Assembly (NCBI GenBank): GCA_023663735.1
Contig: JAMPGV010000001.1
Span: 1-64,000, forward strand
Reading direction: 5' to 3'
DNA length: 64,000 nucleotides
Origin: Muribaculum sp.
Lineage (GTDB): Bacteria; Bacillota; Clostridia; Lachnospirales; Lachnospiraceae
This document shows, piece after piece, positions 53,653 through 63,089 of this stretch. Every line of letters starts with the position of its first letter. Position 1 is the first letter of the stretch. The notes under the pieces are model-generated. The model saw only the letters and a program-made list of their open reading frames with translations. It made no database searches and had not been told where the DNA came from. The position numbers were made by a program, and so were the translations under genes.

Positions 53653-53704
53653 CGCCACACGATCTCCCATCCGTCATTTCGCATTCCTGCATCTTATGAA
53701 TCCT

Positions 53705-55792
53705 TTATTCCCCGTTCACTTTCAAAGAGAAATCGCTGCGATCCAGAGAAAAATTCGGGTTGTAATAAGGATCGCCCGCCTCAAGCACCGCCTTCCACTT
53801 CTCCCGGAATTCCTCCGACTCCCTGTTGTAGCGTTCCGCCCGCTCACCGCTTGCGTCCGACCCTCTGGAGATCGACTCATAGTGGAAAAGCTCCGCAAAA
53901 GGCGTGAACACATTCAAAAGCCCCCGCTCCCGCAGTTTCAGGCACAGATCCACATCATTGAGCGAGACGGCAAAACGCTCCTCCAGCCCTCCCACCGCTT
54001 CGTACAGGCTCCGCTTCACCATCAGACAGGCTCCCGTCACCGCGCTGACATTCTGGGCATAGCAGAGTCTCCCCATATAACCCAGATTCTGTCTGGACTG
54101 CTTGTAATGCGTATGCCCCGCCGTGCGGTGCGCCCCCAGACCGATCACCACCCCCGCATGTTGAATCGTGCGGTCGCCGTAATACAATTTCGCACCCACG
54201 GCTCCCACATCCTCCCGCTGCGCATACATCAACAGCTCCTCGATCCAGTTGACCGTAATGATTTCCGTGTCGTTGTTCAAAAGCAGAATGTAATCCCCCG
54301 AGGCATACTGCACGCCCAGATTGTTGATGGCGGAATAGTTAAATCCTCCCTTAAACATAACTATTGTTATGTTATCTTTGCGGCAGACTGTCTCACCGGA
54401 TTTCACGGCCTTTTGGAAATCCGTCTCCAGAAGTTCCTCATAATAGTCGAAGATTTCCTGTGTCTCGCTGTTGTTCTCCACAATGATAATCTCATAATTG
54501 TCATAGGTGGACTTCTCCCGTATGGAATTTACACAGCGGCGCAGATCCTCCGCGTGGTCCTTATTGGCGATGACAATGCTGACCTTGGGCGTCCCATTGA
54601 TCTCATACCGGATGCGGAAAATGGTCTCAAAAGCTCTGGTGCTTGCGATCTGAAAATGGTCGTAACCATGCTTTCTCAAATGTTCCGCCACGGCTCCCTT
54701 GGCCGCCGCAATGGCATAGGGCTTGGCGTCAATGCCGGACGCCGTGCTGCCCGCATGGCTCCGCCAGTAATACAGCAGTTTCGGCACATGGACGATCTTC
54801 TCCGCATTGTCCGTCAAGCGCAGAATCATATCGTGATCCTGACTCCCGTCGAATTGGGTGCGGAACAATTCCTTTCCGTCCAAGAGCTTTCTGGCGAACA
54901 CGCTAAAATGACAGATGTAATTATTTGCCCGCAGATTGTCCGGCGCATAGTCCGGCTTAAAATGCATGGTGAGCATCCTGTCGATACTCCCGCTCTTAAA
55001 CGTGGTCTCGTCGCAATACAGATAATCCGCCCCCTGCTCGTTGATGGCCTTCACATATTCGTAGAGTACGGATGGGTGAAGAATGTCATCTTGATCAAAG
55101 AGGCCGATGTATTCCCCGGTGGCAAGCTCCAGACAGGCGTTGGTATTGCCGGAGATGCCCAGATTCTTCTCCAGCTTTTTGTAGACGATGCGGCCGTCCG
55201 CCCGCTGGGCATACTCTCTGCAAAGCTCTCCGATATAGGCGTGTTCCCCGTCGGAACCGTCCGCAAGGCACAGCTCCCAGTTCCGATAGGTCTGGTTCAT
55301 CACCGAGTCCAGCATCTCGATCTGAAACTCCCGCTGATTGTTCCAGAGAGGCACCAGAATACTGATCTTCACCATACGGGGGAAAACCGTCTCCCGCTCC
55401 ATCCGCGCCCTCTCCTCGTCCGGAAAGCTCTCCGTACCATAGCTGCTCATAACCGCCCGCTCGCGCTTCTTGTAGTCAAGCTTGCGGAACACCCCCCTGA
55501 CGCCGCCGCAGTTCTTCACCCGATCCATCTGTCTGATCGCCCAATGCATCAAGTTCCGCAGAGGTTTGCTCAACTTCCAGAGCGGGTTATTCTTGATGCG
55601 GTTCAGCTTCCAATTCAGCTCCTCGTTGGCAGACTCCAAATCCGCAACGCGGGAAGCAAGCTCCGCACACTTCAAATGCTCCCTCTCGTACTCCTCCCAC
55701 CATGTCGGATTTGCCTTGGCGCTTTCCGCAATATTTTCTATGATATTTTTGGCATTTCCGGTACTTTTGGTATTTTCCTCTGCACTACCCAT
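53705..55792 (-). CDS. two-domain family 2 glycosyltransferase
   Basis: A 695-residue protein with two GT-A domains, so it may add two sugars in turn. A coiled-coil (about 32-65) precedes domain 1 (about 140-400: ISILVPLWNNQREF, LFDQDDILHPS, LYCDETTF). Domain 2 (about 410-680) has VSIVIANKDHAEDLRRC, LLLNNDTEI, AVTGACLMVKR and LNDVDLCLKLRERG. It follows the gene at 55834 with a 41-bp gap. Similar long two-domain enzymes act in rhamnan and capsule synthesis. Confidence 0.88.
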   Translation of the reverse strand: MGSAEENTKSTGNAKNIIENIAESAKANPTWWEEYEREHLKCAELASRVADLESANEELNWKLNRIKNNPLWKLSKPLRNLMHWAIRQMDRVKNCGGVRGVFRKLDYKKRERAVMSSYGTESFPDEERARMERETVFPRMVKISILVPLWNNQREFQIEMLDSVMNQTYRNWELCLADGSDGEHAYIGELCREYAQRADGRIVYKKLEKNLGISGNTNACLELATGEYIGLFDQDDILHPSVLYEYVKAINEQGADYLYCDETTFKSGSIDRMLTMHFKPDYAPDNLRANNYICHFSVFARKLLDGKELFRTQFDGSQDHDMILRLTDNAEKIVHVPKLLYYWRSHAGSTASGIDAKPYAIAAAKGAVAEHLRKHGYDHFQIASTRAFETIFRIRYEINGTPKVSIVIANKDHAEDLRRCVNSIREKSTYDNYEIIIVENNSETQEIFDYYEELLETDFQKAVKSGETVCRKDNITIVMFKGGFNYSAINNLGVQYASGDYILLLNNDTEIITVNWIEELLMYAQREDVGAVGAKLYYGDRTIQHAGVVIGLGAHRTAGHTHYKQSRQNLGYMGRLCYAQNVSAVTGACLMVKRSLYEAVGGLEERFAVSLNDVDLCLKLRERGLLNVFTPFAELFHYESISRGSDASGERAERYNRESEEFREKWKAVLEAGDPYYNPNFSLDRSDFSLKVNGE

Positions 55793-55833
55793 TCAAATGA
55801 CCATACCTTTCCGCTTTCATAACAGTCCCGCTT

Positions 55834-57888
55834 TTACACATTTATCCTTCGGTTGCTCCAATTCGCAATCGCATGATTGTTCACACGATTCCTCGCCACG
55901 GCGCCCACCTGATACACTCCTTGCGGCAGAACCCCTTCTTTTAACTCCACCAGATACCCGCACAGCCCCACATTGGTCTGGTCGGGCATATTTTCCACCA
56001 GATCGGGACGGTACTGTCCGAGACAAGCGATTATATAGTATTTTGGCATATCCGTCTCTTGTTTCAAGACCAGAAATTTGTCATAACATGCGTTATTGTC
56101 TCCCAATACCACACTCCATCCGGTAAGACAAAGGCTTCTCCCATTCTCCCCGCCCGCCAGCGCGGACTCCACCCGCACCAACAGACAGGCGTCCTGCCAT
56201 GCTTTCAGCCTTTGTTCCTCCTCAGAACCCGGCTCTATCTCCTCCAGATTCTCTATCTTCTTAATCTCCTGCACCCGATTCCCCGCCGTCTCATACAGGG
56301 GGCGAATATGGGTGTCCAGCCCATCCCGATTCAAATACACAGAATAATATGGATCCTTTCCCTCGAGCTTCGGGTGACGCTCATATAATTTCCTGCGCTC
56401 CGTCAATAGTCTTTCCAGCTTGTCCGGCGCTTCATCATCTCCCCTGCTGTACGACTCGTCATGAAAGGCATAATAGCCGCACTCGCACACATTCTCATAC
56501 CCCAGCTCATAGAGCCGAAAACACAGATCCACATCATTAAAGGCCACCGCAAGCTCCTCCGCAAAGCCCCCCGCCTCGCAGAACTTCTCCCGCTCCACCA
56601 ACAGACATGCCGCCGTCACTGCCAGCACATTATGCCGCCCCCTGTTGCGTTGAAAGTAATAATCCTGCCCATCCTGACAAAACTGCAGCTTATGCACCGG
56701 TCCCATCGGGAGATTGGTGATGCCCGCATGTTGAATCTGCCGAATCCCCCCGTCCGGGTACAAAAGCTTCAATCCTACTGCGCCCACATACGGTCTGGCT
56801 GCCAGACCTGCCATCTCCCGAAGGCATCCCCGCTCTGTCAGCTCCACATCGTCATTTAAAAATAACAGCTGTTCTCCTTTGGCGTTTTCCGCCCCGAGAT
56901 TGCACATTCTTGAGAAATGAAACTCCATCGGCTCATAGTGGTAAACCACTCGCTCTAACCCCTCGAAGCCGCTGCGTCTGATCTCCTCCAAACACGCCTT
57001 GATCTGTTCCTTCTCCTCCCGGCCGGAACCGTTGTCCACCACGATCACCTCATAGCGCATCCCTTCCGCCGCCTTGGGAATGCTGCGAATACAGTTTGCC
57101 AGCAAATCGGGGTTATCCTTGGAGGGAATTATAATCGACAGCAGAGAGCCTGTATGCTGTGTCCATGCTTTCCGACTCTCTGCGCTTTCCTCCTGCTGCA
57201 CGCATGACTTCCGCCCCTCCGCATACTGCATCCACGCATCCCTGCTCTCCGCGCTCTCTCCGTGGAACAAAATTCTGGGGACATGGCCGATATGCCTTCT
57301 CCCCTGTCCCTTTTCATACCCCCCTGCCAATTCCACAGCCCGACGCACCAGCCTCTGGCCCTCCTCCCGGCAGCGCAGGAACTCCTCCTCGGAGACCACT
57401 GTTTCCCGAAGTCTCTGCTCCTCCCGCTCCAGAGCGGCAAAGCGCTCCGCCAGTCCCTCCCCGCACCCATCTAACCAAGCCCTTCTGACCGCCACCAAGC
57501 CGCCGAAGTAGAACCTCTCCTCGAACAAATCCGGCGACCAGTCCGGTTTAAAATACGGGGCAGTCCGCTCCCCGTCCAAAATATCCTCATCTCCATAGAG
57601 CATCAGCGTCTCCGGATTATGCGCAAACCAATCCGCAATCCAGCCCCTCGCCCGGACATTCTCCACACCTCTGGGATTGCAGAGTACCACAAACCCTGCT
57701 TTGTCTGATTCCACTGCCTGTCCTTGTGATTCCGCAGTCCGCCCCTGCGTCCCTGCGGGAACCTCGTCCCCATTTTCCAGCTCCTCGACCCAATTCTGAT
57801 AGGACACGAGACGCTGCGCCAGCTCTTTTTGGTAACGTTTGTTATTTATTTTGTATGCGACATCCTTGACCACCTTTTTCAGTCCCAT
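55834..57888 (-). CDS. glycosyltransferase with degenerate first domain
   Basis: A 684-residue protein starting at ATG 57888 behind AAGAGG; the frame continues upstream but only through the preceding gene. An N-terminal half-domain (about 65-150: LYGDEDILDGERTAPYFKPDW) matches the latter half of the GT-A first domain of its neighbours, but the nucleotide-binding beginning and the DQDD-type motif are absent. The second domain (about 250-530) is complete: LSIIIPSKDNPDLLANC, FLNDDVEL, AVTAACLLVER, AFNDVDLCFRLYELG. A C-terminal beta-rich tail (about 590-684) follows. The linker near residues 210-250 has a duplicated SAESRxAW unit. Confidence 0.82.
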   Translation of the reverse strand: MGLKKVVKDVAYKINNKRYQKELAQRLVSYQNWVEELENGDEVPAGTQGRTAESQGQAVESDKAGFVVLCNPRGVENVRARGWIADWFAHNPETLMLYGDEDILDGERTAPYFKPDWSPDLFEERFYFGGLVAVRRAWLDGCGEGLAERFAALEREEQRLRETVVSEEEFLRCREEGQRLVRRAVELAGGYEKGQGRRHIGHVPRILFHGESAESRDAWMQYAEGRKSCVQQEESAESRKAWTQHTGSLLSIIIPSKDNPDLLANCIRSIPKAAEGMRYEVIVVDNGSGREEKEQIKACLEEIRRSGFEGLERVVYHYEPMEFHFSRMCNLGAENAKGEQLLFLNDDVELTERGCLREMAGLAARPYVGAVGLKLLYPDGGIRQIQHAGITNLPMGPVHKLQFCQDGQDYYFQRNRGRHNVLAVTAACLLVEREKFCEAGGFAEELAVAFNDVDLCFRLYELGYENVCECGYYAFHDESYSRGDDEAPDKLERLLTERRKLYERHPKLEGKDPYYSVYLNRDGLDTHIRPLYETAGNRVQEIKKIENLEEIEPGSEEEQRLKAWQDACLLVRVESALAGGENGRSLCLTGWSVVLGDNNACYDKFLVLKQETDMPKYYIIACLGQYRPDLVENMPDQTNVGLCGYLVELKEGVLPQGVYQVGAVARNRVNNHAIANWSNRRINV

Positions 57889-57899
57889 GCCATACCTCT

Positions 57900-60020
57900 T
57901 TAAAACAGGCGTTTTACGGCTCCCGCCATATCCTGCGCCATGGCGGGCGAAAGCCGCACCACTTCCATGCGGATGTACAGCGTATTTTCCGCCCTGCGCT
58001 CCAGCATCGTCAGATCCACATTCAGATTCGGATCCGGCGTGGGGAAAACCACGCTGGGCTGATATCCCGCCTCCCCCTGCTCTACAGGCTTCACGATCCT
58101 GCCGTTTGCGGTCAGCACTTTCCGCTTCTCCAAAGGCACCCTCTCCCCGTTGAAAGTCATCTCCAGAATCTTCACCATACAACAGCCAAAGCAGGGATCG
58201 ATGCGCAGAATATGCACATTGCCATCCACGGACAGCTCCGTCTCGATCAGCCCGTCGCCCCGGTAGGCGTCCTTCACAAAATAGGACGTCTCCTCCTGAC
58301 AGCCCTCCCCCTTGTCCTCATAGATCTGCACCCGGTTCACCGACTCGGCGTCCCCGTAACATTCCAGCCACTTCTGGGGCGCGATACAGCGTTTGCCGAT
58401 GACGTCCCGCATCTGCGACATGGAAAGCCGATTTCCGGTGACAAATTTCTGGAAATCCATCTCCTGCTCCCGGAAGGTCTCCGCCTCCGCCTCGGTGATC
58501 TCCAGCTCTTTCATAATCCGATCCAGATCGCATTTCTCCCGCTTTTCATCCTCCAGCAGATAGCAGTAGACGGCGCGGAAAGCCAGCTCTTTGGTGCTGA
58601 TGGGCTTCCCGAACGTCCACTCGTAATCGATCAGCGTCCATGTGTCCCCTTTGACCAGAATATTGGAGAAAATCAGATCAAAATCCGCCACGGGCGAACT
58701 GCTGTTGTACCCGATGCGCTCCACATACTCCCTGAAATACTTGTGGAATCCCTCCTGATCATCCTCCTCCAGACACTGATCCATGTACTCCGAGAGCGGA
58801 ATCCCCTCCACAAAGGCAAACTCCGCGTACAGCGCCTCTCCCTGCTCCACCAGCCTGCACTCGTTGATCTCCAGATTGCCGCCCTCGTATTTGTTCAACA
58901 GATTCTCATAGGCCAGCGCCATGCCCCGCACATGCTCTCTGGCCGCCTCGGTCAGCGGATATTTGCGCACATAAACCCTGCCGCCCGCATCTTTCCCGAT
59001 CTCCGTGCGGATCGCATACTCCGCCGCCCGGTCGTTGGAATATTTGGTATATTTGACCGGAAAACCGCCCCCGATCACCGCCAGATAGGAATTGGCGAAC
59101 ACCGGGAACAACTCGTCCTCCAAGACGCCGCCGAAAGCCGCCTTCTCCGAAAAAAGCACCATCCGATCCCTGTCAAAGTTCCTCAGATTGTTGGTCAAAT
59201 CTCCCTTCCCCGGCAGATACACGTCGCTGTAGAGCGTCGTCATAAACTTATAATCCGGATAGGGATAATAAAAATGATATTCCTCCACGCCGCATCTTGC
59301 AAAAATCCGCTCCAGTCCTTTGCGGCTGAACGTCCTGACGCCGCCCCCGTCCTCGTAATTTTCGATTCCCGCAAAATAAGTCCCCAGATGATCCTCCTGA
59401 CAGCCCGCAAAATACTTCATCCCGTATTTATTTTCGATAGCTATCACGATTCTGCCGCCCTTTTTCAAATGCGGCGTCAAAATCCGCAGAAACTCCGAAT
59501 AGGGCGACTTTCCCCCGATATAGCTCTTGCCGTACTCGAACACGCCGATCAGGCAGATATAATCATAATCTCCGGGCAGATCCGGCTCAATGTCCTTAAA
59601 ATTTCCCACATGGATGGTCACGTTCCCGCACTCGCTGTGGCGGTAGGCGTTGATCAGGCTCCTTTTTTTAGACAAATCCACACAAGTGACGGATCCGGCT
59701 TTCCTTGCCAGCGCACCCGTGACGGCTCCGCAGCCGCTCCCCACCTCCAACACCTTTGCATCCGGTTCCATGGGAATCCATTCCACAATATTTTCCCGAA
59801 GGGGCGAGAGATGATACAGAATGGGCCAGCTTCCCCGCTCTTCGATGATGCGGGCATACTCCACCTCGGAGCGGTTCCTGACAATCTGTAACAGCTCGTC
59901 CTCCGCCTCCCCGTCGCAATACAGATCTTCCCCGGAATATCTGCTATAGTCCAGCGTCACTTTACCGATCTGCTCCGTATAAGCCTCCGCCGCTTGATTC
60001 GCTCTGATCTCCTCCGTCAT
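57900..60020 (-). CDS. WbdD-like methyltransferase-kinase fusion
   Basis: A 706-residue protein of three parts. An N-terminal SAM-dependent methyltransferase (about 80-260) has motif I VLEVGSGCGAVTG and VTCVDLSKKR. A kinase-like aminoglycoside-phosphotransferase fold (about 320-540) has RKYPL (possible ATP lysine), DFDLIFSNILV in place of the HxDxxxxN loop, and LIDYEWTFG as the metal-binding motif. A C-terminal beta domain (about 590-690) has VVFPTPDPNLNVDL. The order resembles E. coli WbdD, which methylates and phosphorylates the end of O9a chains. ATG 60020 follows GGGGGAG; a GTG at 60104 overlapping the Wzt stop is also possible. It lies next to Wzt. Confidence 0.72.
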   Translation of the reverse strand: MTEEIRANQAAEAYTEQIGKVTLDYSRYSGEDLYCDGEAEDELLQIVRNRSEVEYARIIEERGSWPILYHLSPLRENIVEWIPMEPDAKVLEVGSGCGAVTGALARKAGSVTCVDLSKKRSLINAYRHSECGNVTIHVGNFKDIEPDLPGDYDYICLIGVFEYGKSYIGGKSPYSEFLRILTPHLKKGGRIVIAIENKYGMKYFAGCQEDHLGTYFAGIENYEDGGGVRTFSRKGLERIFARCGVEEYHFYYPYPDYKFMTTLYSDVYLPGKGDLTNNLRNFDRDRMVLFSEKAAFGGVLEDELFPVFANSYLAVIGGGFPVKYTKYSNDRAAEYAIRTEIGKDAGGRVYVRKYPLTEAAREHVRGMALAYENLLNKYEGGNLEINECRLVEQGEALYAEFAFVEGIPLSEYMDQCLEEDDQEGFHKYFREYVERIGYNSSSPVADFDLIFSNILVKGDTWTLIDYEWTFGKPISTKELAFRAVYCYLLEDEKREKCDLDRIMKELEITEAEAETFREQEMDFQKFVTGNRLSMSQMRDVIGKRCIAPQKWLECYGDAESVNRVQIYEDKGEGCQEETSYFVKDAYRGDGLIETELSVDGNVHILRIDPCFGCCMVKILEMTFNGERVPLEKRKVLTANGRIVKPVEQGEAGYQPSVVFPTPDPNLNVDLTMLERRAENTLYIRMEVVRLSPAMAQDMAGAVKRLF

Positions 60021-60100
60021 CCTCACTCCCCCTGCCGCTTTTGCCGCCTCACACGCCTTCTTCCTGCGGACGGCGCTTTCACATCCTGATGCGTCTTGCT

Positions 60101-61492
60101 TCACGCCTTTCTGGTGAAGGGCAGCACATTGTCTTCTGTGTCTTCCGCCGCATTGTCCGCTGCGCCCGCCTCTACATCTTCCGCATCCGTCACCCGCACC
60201 GAGGAATCCATATCATAATATCCCACGGTATTCTTGTCCGACACCACCGTGACATTGAGCGCGTCATACAGCCTGTGATACACCTCGAAAGTGTCCCCGT
60301 TATATCCCGTAACGCCCAGCGAGAGCAGATACTCCCCGCCCTGCAGGCTCATCTTCTGCGTAAAAGCCACCTCTTTCACCTGCCCCGGGCGGGCAGGCTC
60401 CAAGAACGCTTTCTCGATCATGGAATTGGTACCTGTGATTTCCGTACCCTGCACGTTTTTGAACGAAAATGCAAAAATCGGCGCGGGCAGCGTGTCCGTA
60501 AACCGCACCTTCATATGCACGGTAAATGCCGTACCTTTGATCACCGCCGTGGTCTTTACCCCCCTGTCATCCGTGAGGTAATACTCCGCAATCTGCGCCT
60601 GCCCGGTGCCGTACTCCTGCAGCTTCGGGTTCACGCCATGACCGGATTCTTTCTCAGTAGACGCGGTACGCTGTCCCGCTGCGGCCGCCCTGACCGCCTC
60701 GTCCTCCAGCAGATTCCGGTTCCCGGAGTCGTCCTCCCCAATCTCATACTGTCCCACCAGTACGCGTTTATACGCATCGATCATCTCTCTGGGAGACCCC
60801 TCTCCCAGAAGCGTTCCCCGATTTAACAAAAACACCCTGTCACAGTATTTGCTGATGCTGCTCAGATCATGGCTCACAAACACGATGGTCTTGCCCATCT
60901 GCTTGAACTCTTCAAATTTATGATAACACTTCGCCTGAAAAAACACATCCCCCACGGAGAGCGCCTCGTCCACGATCAGAATCTCCGGCTCGATATTGAT
61001 GGCCACTGCAAACGCCAGACGCACGAACATACCACTGGAATAGGTTTTCACAGGCTGGTACACGTAATCCCCGATATCGGCGAACTCCAGAATCGATGGC
61101 AGTTTCTCGTCGATCTCCCGCTTGGAAAATCCCATCATCGTGCCGTTTAGATACACATTCTCGATGCCGTTGTACTCCTGATTGAAACCAGCTCCCAGCT
61201 CCAGCAGCGCGGAAATCCTGCCGTCCACCGTCACCTGTCCCTCCGTGGGATTCAGCACTCCGGTGATGATCTTTAAGATCGTGGACTTGCCGGAGCCGTT
61301 GGTTCCGATGATGCCCACGGTCTCTCCGCGGTAAATCTCCATGCTTACGCCGTTCAAGGCAAAATGCAGTTTACAATTCTTCCCGCCGCCCAGTCCCAGC
61401 GCTTCTTTCACCCGGTCCTGCGGCCTGTCGTACAGTTTATAGACCTTGCGGACATTTTGCACCGCGATGGCGGTCTCTCTCTGCTCGCTCAT
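60101..61492 (-). CDS. polysaccharide ABC exporter ATPase with Wzt-like tail
   Basis: A 463-residue protein. The ATPase (about 8-245) has Walker A GIIGTNGSGKSTIL, a variant signature YSSGMFVRLAFAVA and Walker B ILIVDEALSVGD, typical of the Wzt/TagH class. The tail (about 290-435: TTAVIKGTAFTVHMKVRF, FAFSFKNVQGTEITGTNS, GGEYLLSLGVTGYNG) matches the Wzt C-terminal beta-sandwich that in E. coli recognises the capped end of the glycan. ATG 61492 is preceded by AGAGG within a 15-bp repeat. It pairs with the permease at 63090. Confidence 0.93.
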   Translation of the reverse strand: MSEQRETAIAVQNVRKVYKLYDRPQDRVKEALGLGGGKNCKLHFALNGVSMEIYRGETVGIIGTNGSGKSTILKIITGVLNPTEGQVTVDGRISALLELGAGFNQEYNGIENVYLNGTMMGFSKREIDEKLPSILEFADIGDYVYQPVKTYSSGMFVRLAFAVAINIEPEILIVDEALSVGDVFFQAKCYHKFEEFKQMGKTIVFVSHDLSSISKYCDRVFLLNRGTLLGEGSPREMIDAYKRVLVGQYEIGEDDSGNRNLLEDEAVRAAAAGQRTASTEKESGHGVNPKLQEYGTGQAQIAEYYLTDDRGVKTTAVIKGTAFTVHMKVRFTDTLPAPIFAFSFKNVQGTEITGTNSMIEKAFLEPARPGQVKEVAFTQKMSLQGGEYLLSLGVTGYNGDTFEVYHRLYDALNVTVVSDKNTVGYYDMDSSVRVTDAEDVEAGAADNAAEDTEDNVLPFTRKA

Positions 61493-61502
61493 TTTCAACC
61501 TC

Positions 61503-61535
61503 TGTCCTCTTCTATTCTGTCCTCTTCTACTCTGC
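61503..61535. repeat. 15-bp direct repeat before the Wzt-like gene
   Basis: Two copies of a 15-bp unit (CTGTCCTCTTCTATT type) lie immediately upstream of the Wzt start and span the end of the preceding gene. The proximal copy carries the AGAGG ribosome site on the minus strand, so copy number could alter spacing. Confidence 0.65.
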
Positions 61536-63023
61536 CCCGGTTCCCTCCGCCCGCTCCGCACAGATCACCGCATCCTTGCCATACCATACCGCCAGCGCAT
61601 GGTTGGATTCATCCTCCGGATCGCCGCTCAAATCCCCCATGCAGATCATCCACGGCTTCCAGCGATAGGGCGGAAGCACTACCGGATCCGCATCGCTCTT
61701 TAACAGCTCCACTCGGGCGAGATATTCCTGATAAAAATTATAGGCCTCCCCGGTGTGAATATAATAGTATGCCCCATAGGACGAAAAACTTCCCGCCTGA
61801 TTCGGCTCCGCCCAAAACGCCGCGAACGCCAACGCCGCCAGAACCGGATAGACCCACCAGCGGCACATCCGACCCTCCCGGCGTCTGCGCCCCAAGATCC
61901 AGCCGCACCAATACACCACATTCAGCACCAAAAGCATCTGCCAGGTAAGTTTCACCGCATTCAGCGTCCGACCCAGACCGCCATGCCCCAGAGAGTACAG
62001 GCTGGGCGTAAATCCCGTGGCATAGAGACAGACCGACCACAGGCTCACAAGCCCCGGCCACCGGAACGGAAACTCTGTCCGCCTCACCATATGCACGGCA
62101 AGCGGCAGCAGAAACGCCAGCAGGACAAGCGTCATAAACCCCGTAAACTCCCACGCCTGCTTTGCCCCCTCCACAAAGGAGAACAGCACCGCTTTGACCG
62201 GGGACATCCCCCAGCCCACATAACTGGCCGCGCGTTTGTCATTTCCCGGCGCCGACACATTCAGATAAAATCCCACCGCATAAGCCGCCAGCATGGGCAG
62301 CATCCAAAATGTCTGCCTCCGGCGCAAAAGCCCGCCCACGCCCGCAATGCTCAACAGCACCAGTCCTCCCTGCAGCCCGGTGACAAAATTTCCGCCGGCC
62401 ACAAGCGCCGAGAGCGCCGTCCCCAAGACGACCCACAGAATCCGCCTCCACATTTGCGCCTCATAGAGCAGCCTCACGGATACCGCCACAAGCAGCATGG
62501 CAAATCCATGCATTCCCACATAATGGACGCCGCCGTTATACCAGTAAAACCCGGCCTGCGAAGAGTGGATCAACAGCACGGCAAGCCCCGCACAGACGCA
62601 AGACAGCCCGATTCCATGCGCCCGGTCCGCCCGCAGCACCACCCTTGAGAGCGTCCACGCCAACGTCCACACGCAAGCCGTCAGAAACAGAATCAAAAAA
62701 AGAGGTCCGAAACGATAAAATTCCTCGCCCCATATCCCCGGCATCAGCACCATCAACAGAATCGATCCGTAAGTTCCCTGCCACGCATACCAGGAAGTCC
62801 GGATGCACTCCGCCGCCCCTTTGAGCGCGTTCCCCCAAGTGGGTGCTTCCTCCATGGCGGTCTTGGCAAATCTGCCGTAATTGTAATCGTCGTACCAAGG
62901 CACCGCATACGCCGTCAGCCGAAGGAGCGGATATAACAACAGAACCAGCGCCGCCGCGGCCGCCGCCGCATACAGCCCGGGTCCCGGCCGCCATGCGGCG
63001 ATCTTCCTTATTTTATCCTTCAT
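61527..63023 (-). CDS. polytopic membrane protein, DUF6056/GtrS-like
   Basis: A 498-residue protein with about 11-12 membrane segments. The first outside loop has VPWYDDYNYGRF, an acidic DD pair where GT-C enzymes and GtrS-type glucosyltransferases carry catalytic acids. YNGGVHYVGMHGFAML and LNVSAPGNDKRAASYVGW are further family-like blocks. The soluble C-terminal tail is about 80 residues long. AGGAAGG precedes the start. It lies between Wzm and Wzt, suggesting it modifies the exported glycan outside the membrane. Name assigned by pattern, not by search. Confidence 0.68.
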   Translation of the reverse strand: MKDKIRKIAAWRPGPGLYAAAAAAALVLLLYPLLRLTAYAVPWYDDYNYGRFAKTAMEEAPTWGNALKGAAECIRTSWYAWQGTYGSILLMVLMPGIWGEEFYRFGPLFLILFLTACVWTLAWTLSRVVLRADRAHGIGLSCVCAGLAVLLIHSSQAGFYWYNGGVHYVGMHGFAMLLVAVSVRLLYEAQMWRRILWVVLGTALSALVAGGNFVTGLQGGLVLLSIAGVGGLLRRRQTFWMLPMLAAYAVGFYLNVSAPGNDKRAASYVGWGMSPVKAVLFSFVEGAKQAWEFTGFMTLVLLAFLLPLAVHMVRRTEFPFRWPGLVSLWSVCLYATGFTPSLYSLGHGGLGRTLNAVKLTWQMLLVLNVVYWCGWILGRRRREGRMCRWWVYPVLAALAFAAFWAEPNQAGSFSSYGAYYYIHTGEAYNFYQEYLARVELLKSDADPVVLPPYRWKPWMICMGDLSGDPEDESNHALAVWYGKDAVICAERAEGTGAE

Positions 63024-63032
63024 ATTTAAGCC

Positions 63033-63089
63033 TTCCTATTCGGGCCTTCTCGCCCGAGTCCTCCCTGTCTAAGCCCTCCCGTTCGAGCC
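63033..63089. repeat. degenerate 14-15-bp repeats in the Wzm-DUF6056 spacer
   Basis: The spacer between the permease and the DUF6056-like gene consists of about four loosely similar units (GCCTTCCTATTCGG, GCCTTCTCGCCCGA and two others). Confidence 0.45.

Noticed and set aside
53696..55822. 708-codon plus-strand open frame opposite the two-domain glycosyltransferase
   Set aside because: It mirrors a gene with clear glycosyltransferase motifs on the minus strand. No domain, start signal or codon pattern supports the plus-strand reading.
57889..58182. Upstream extension of the 684-residue glycosyltransferase
   Set aside because: The extra 98 residues come from reading the methyltransferase gene in another frame. 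ATG 57888 has a good ribosome site and a natural N-terminus.
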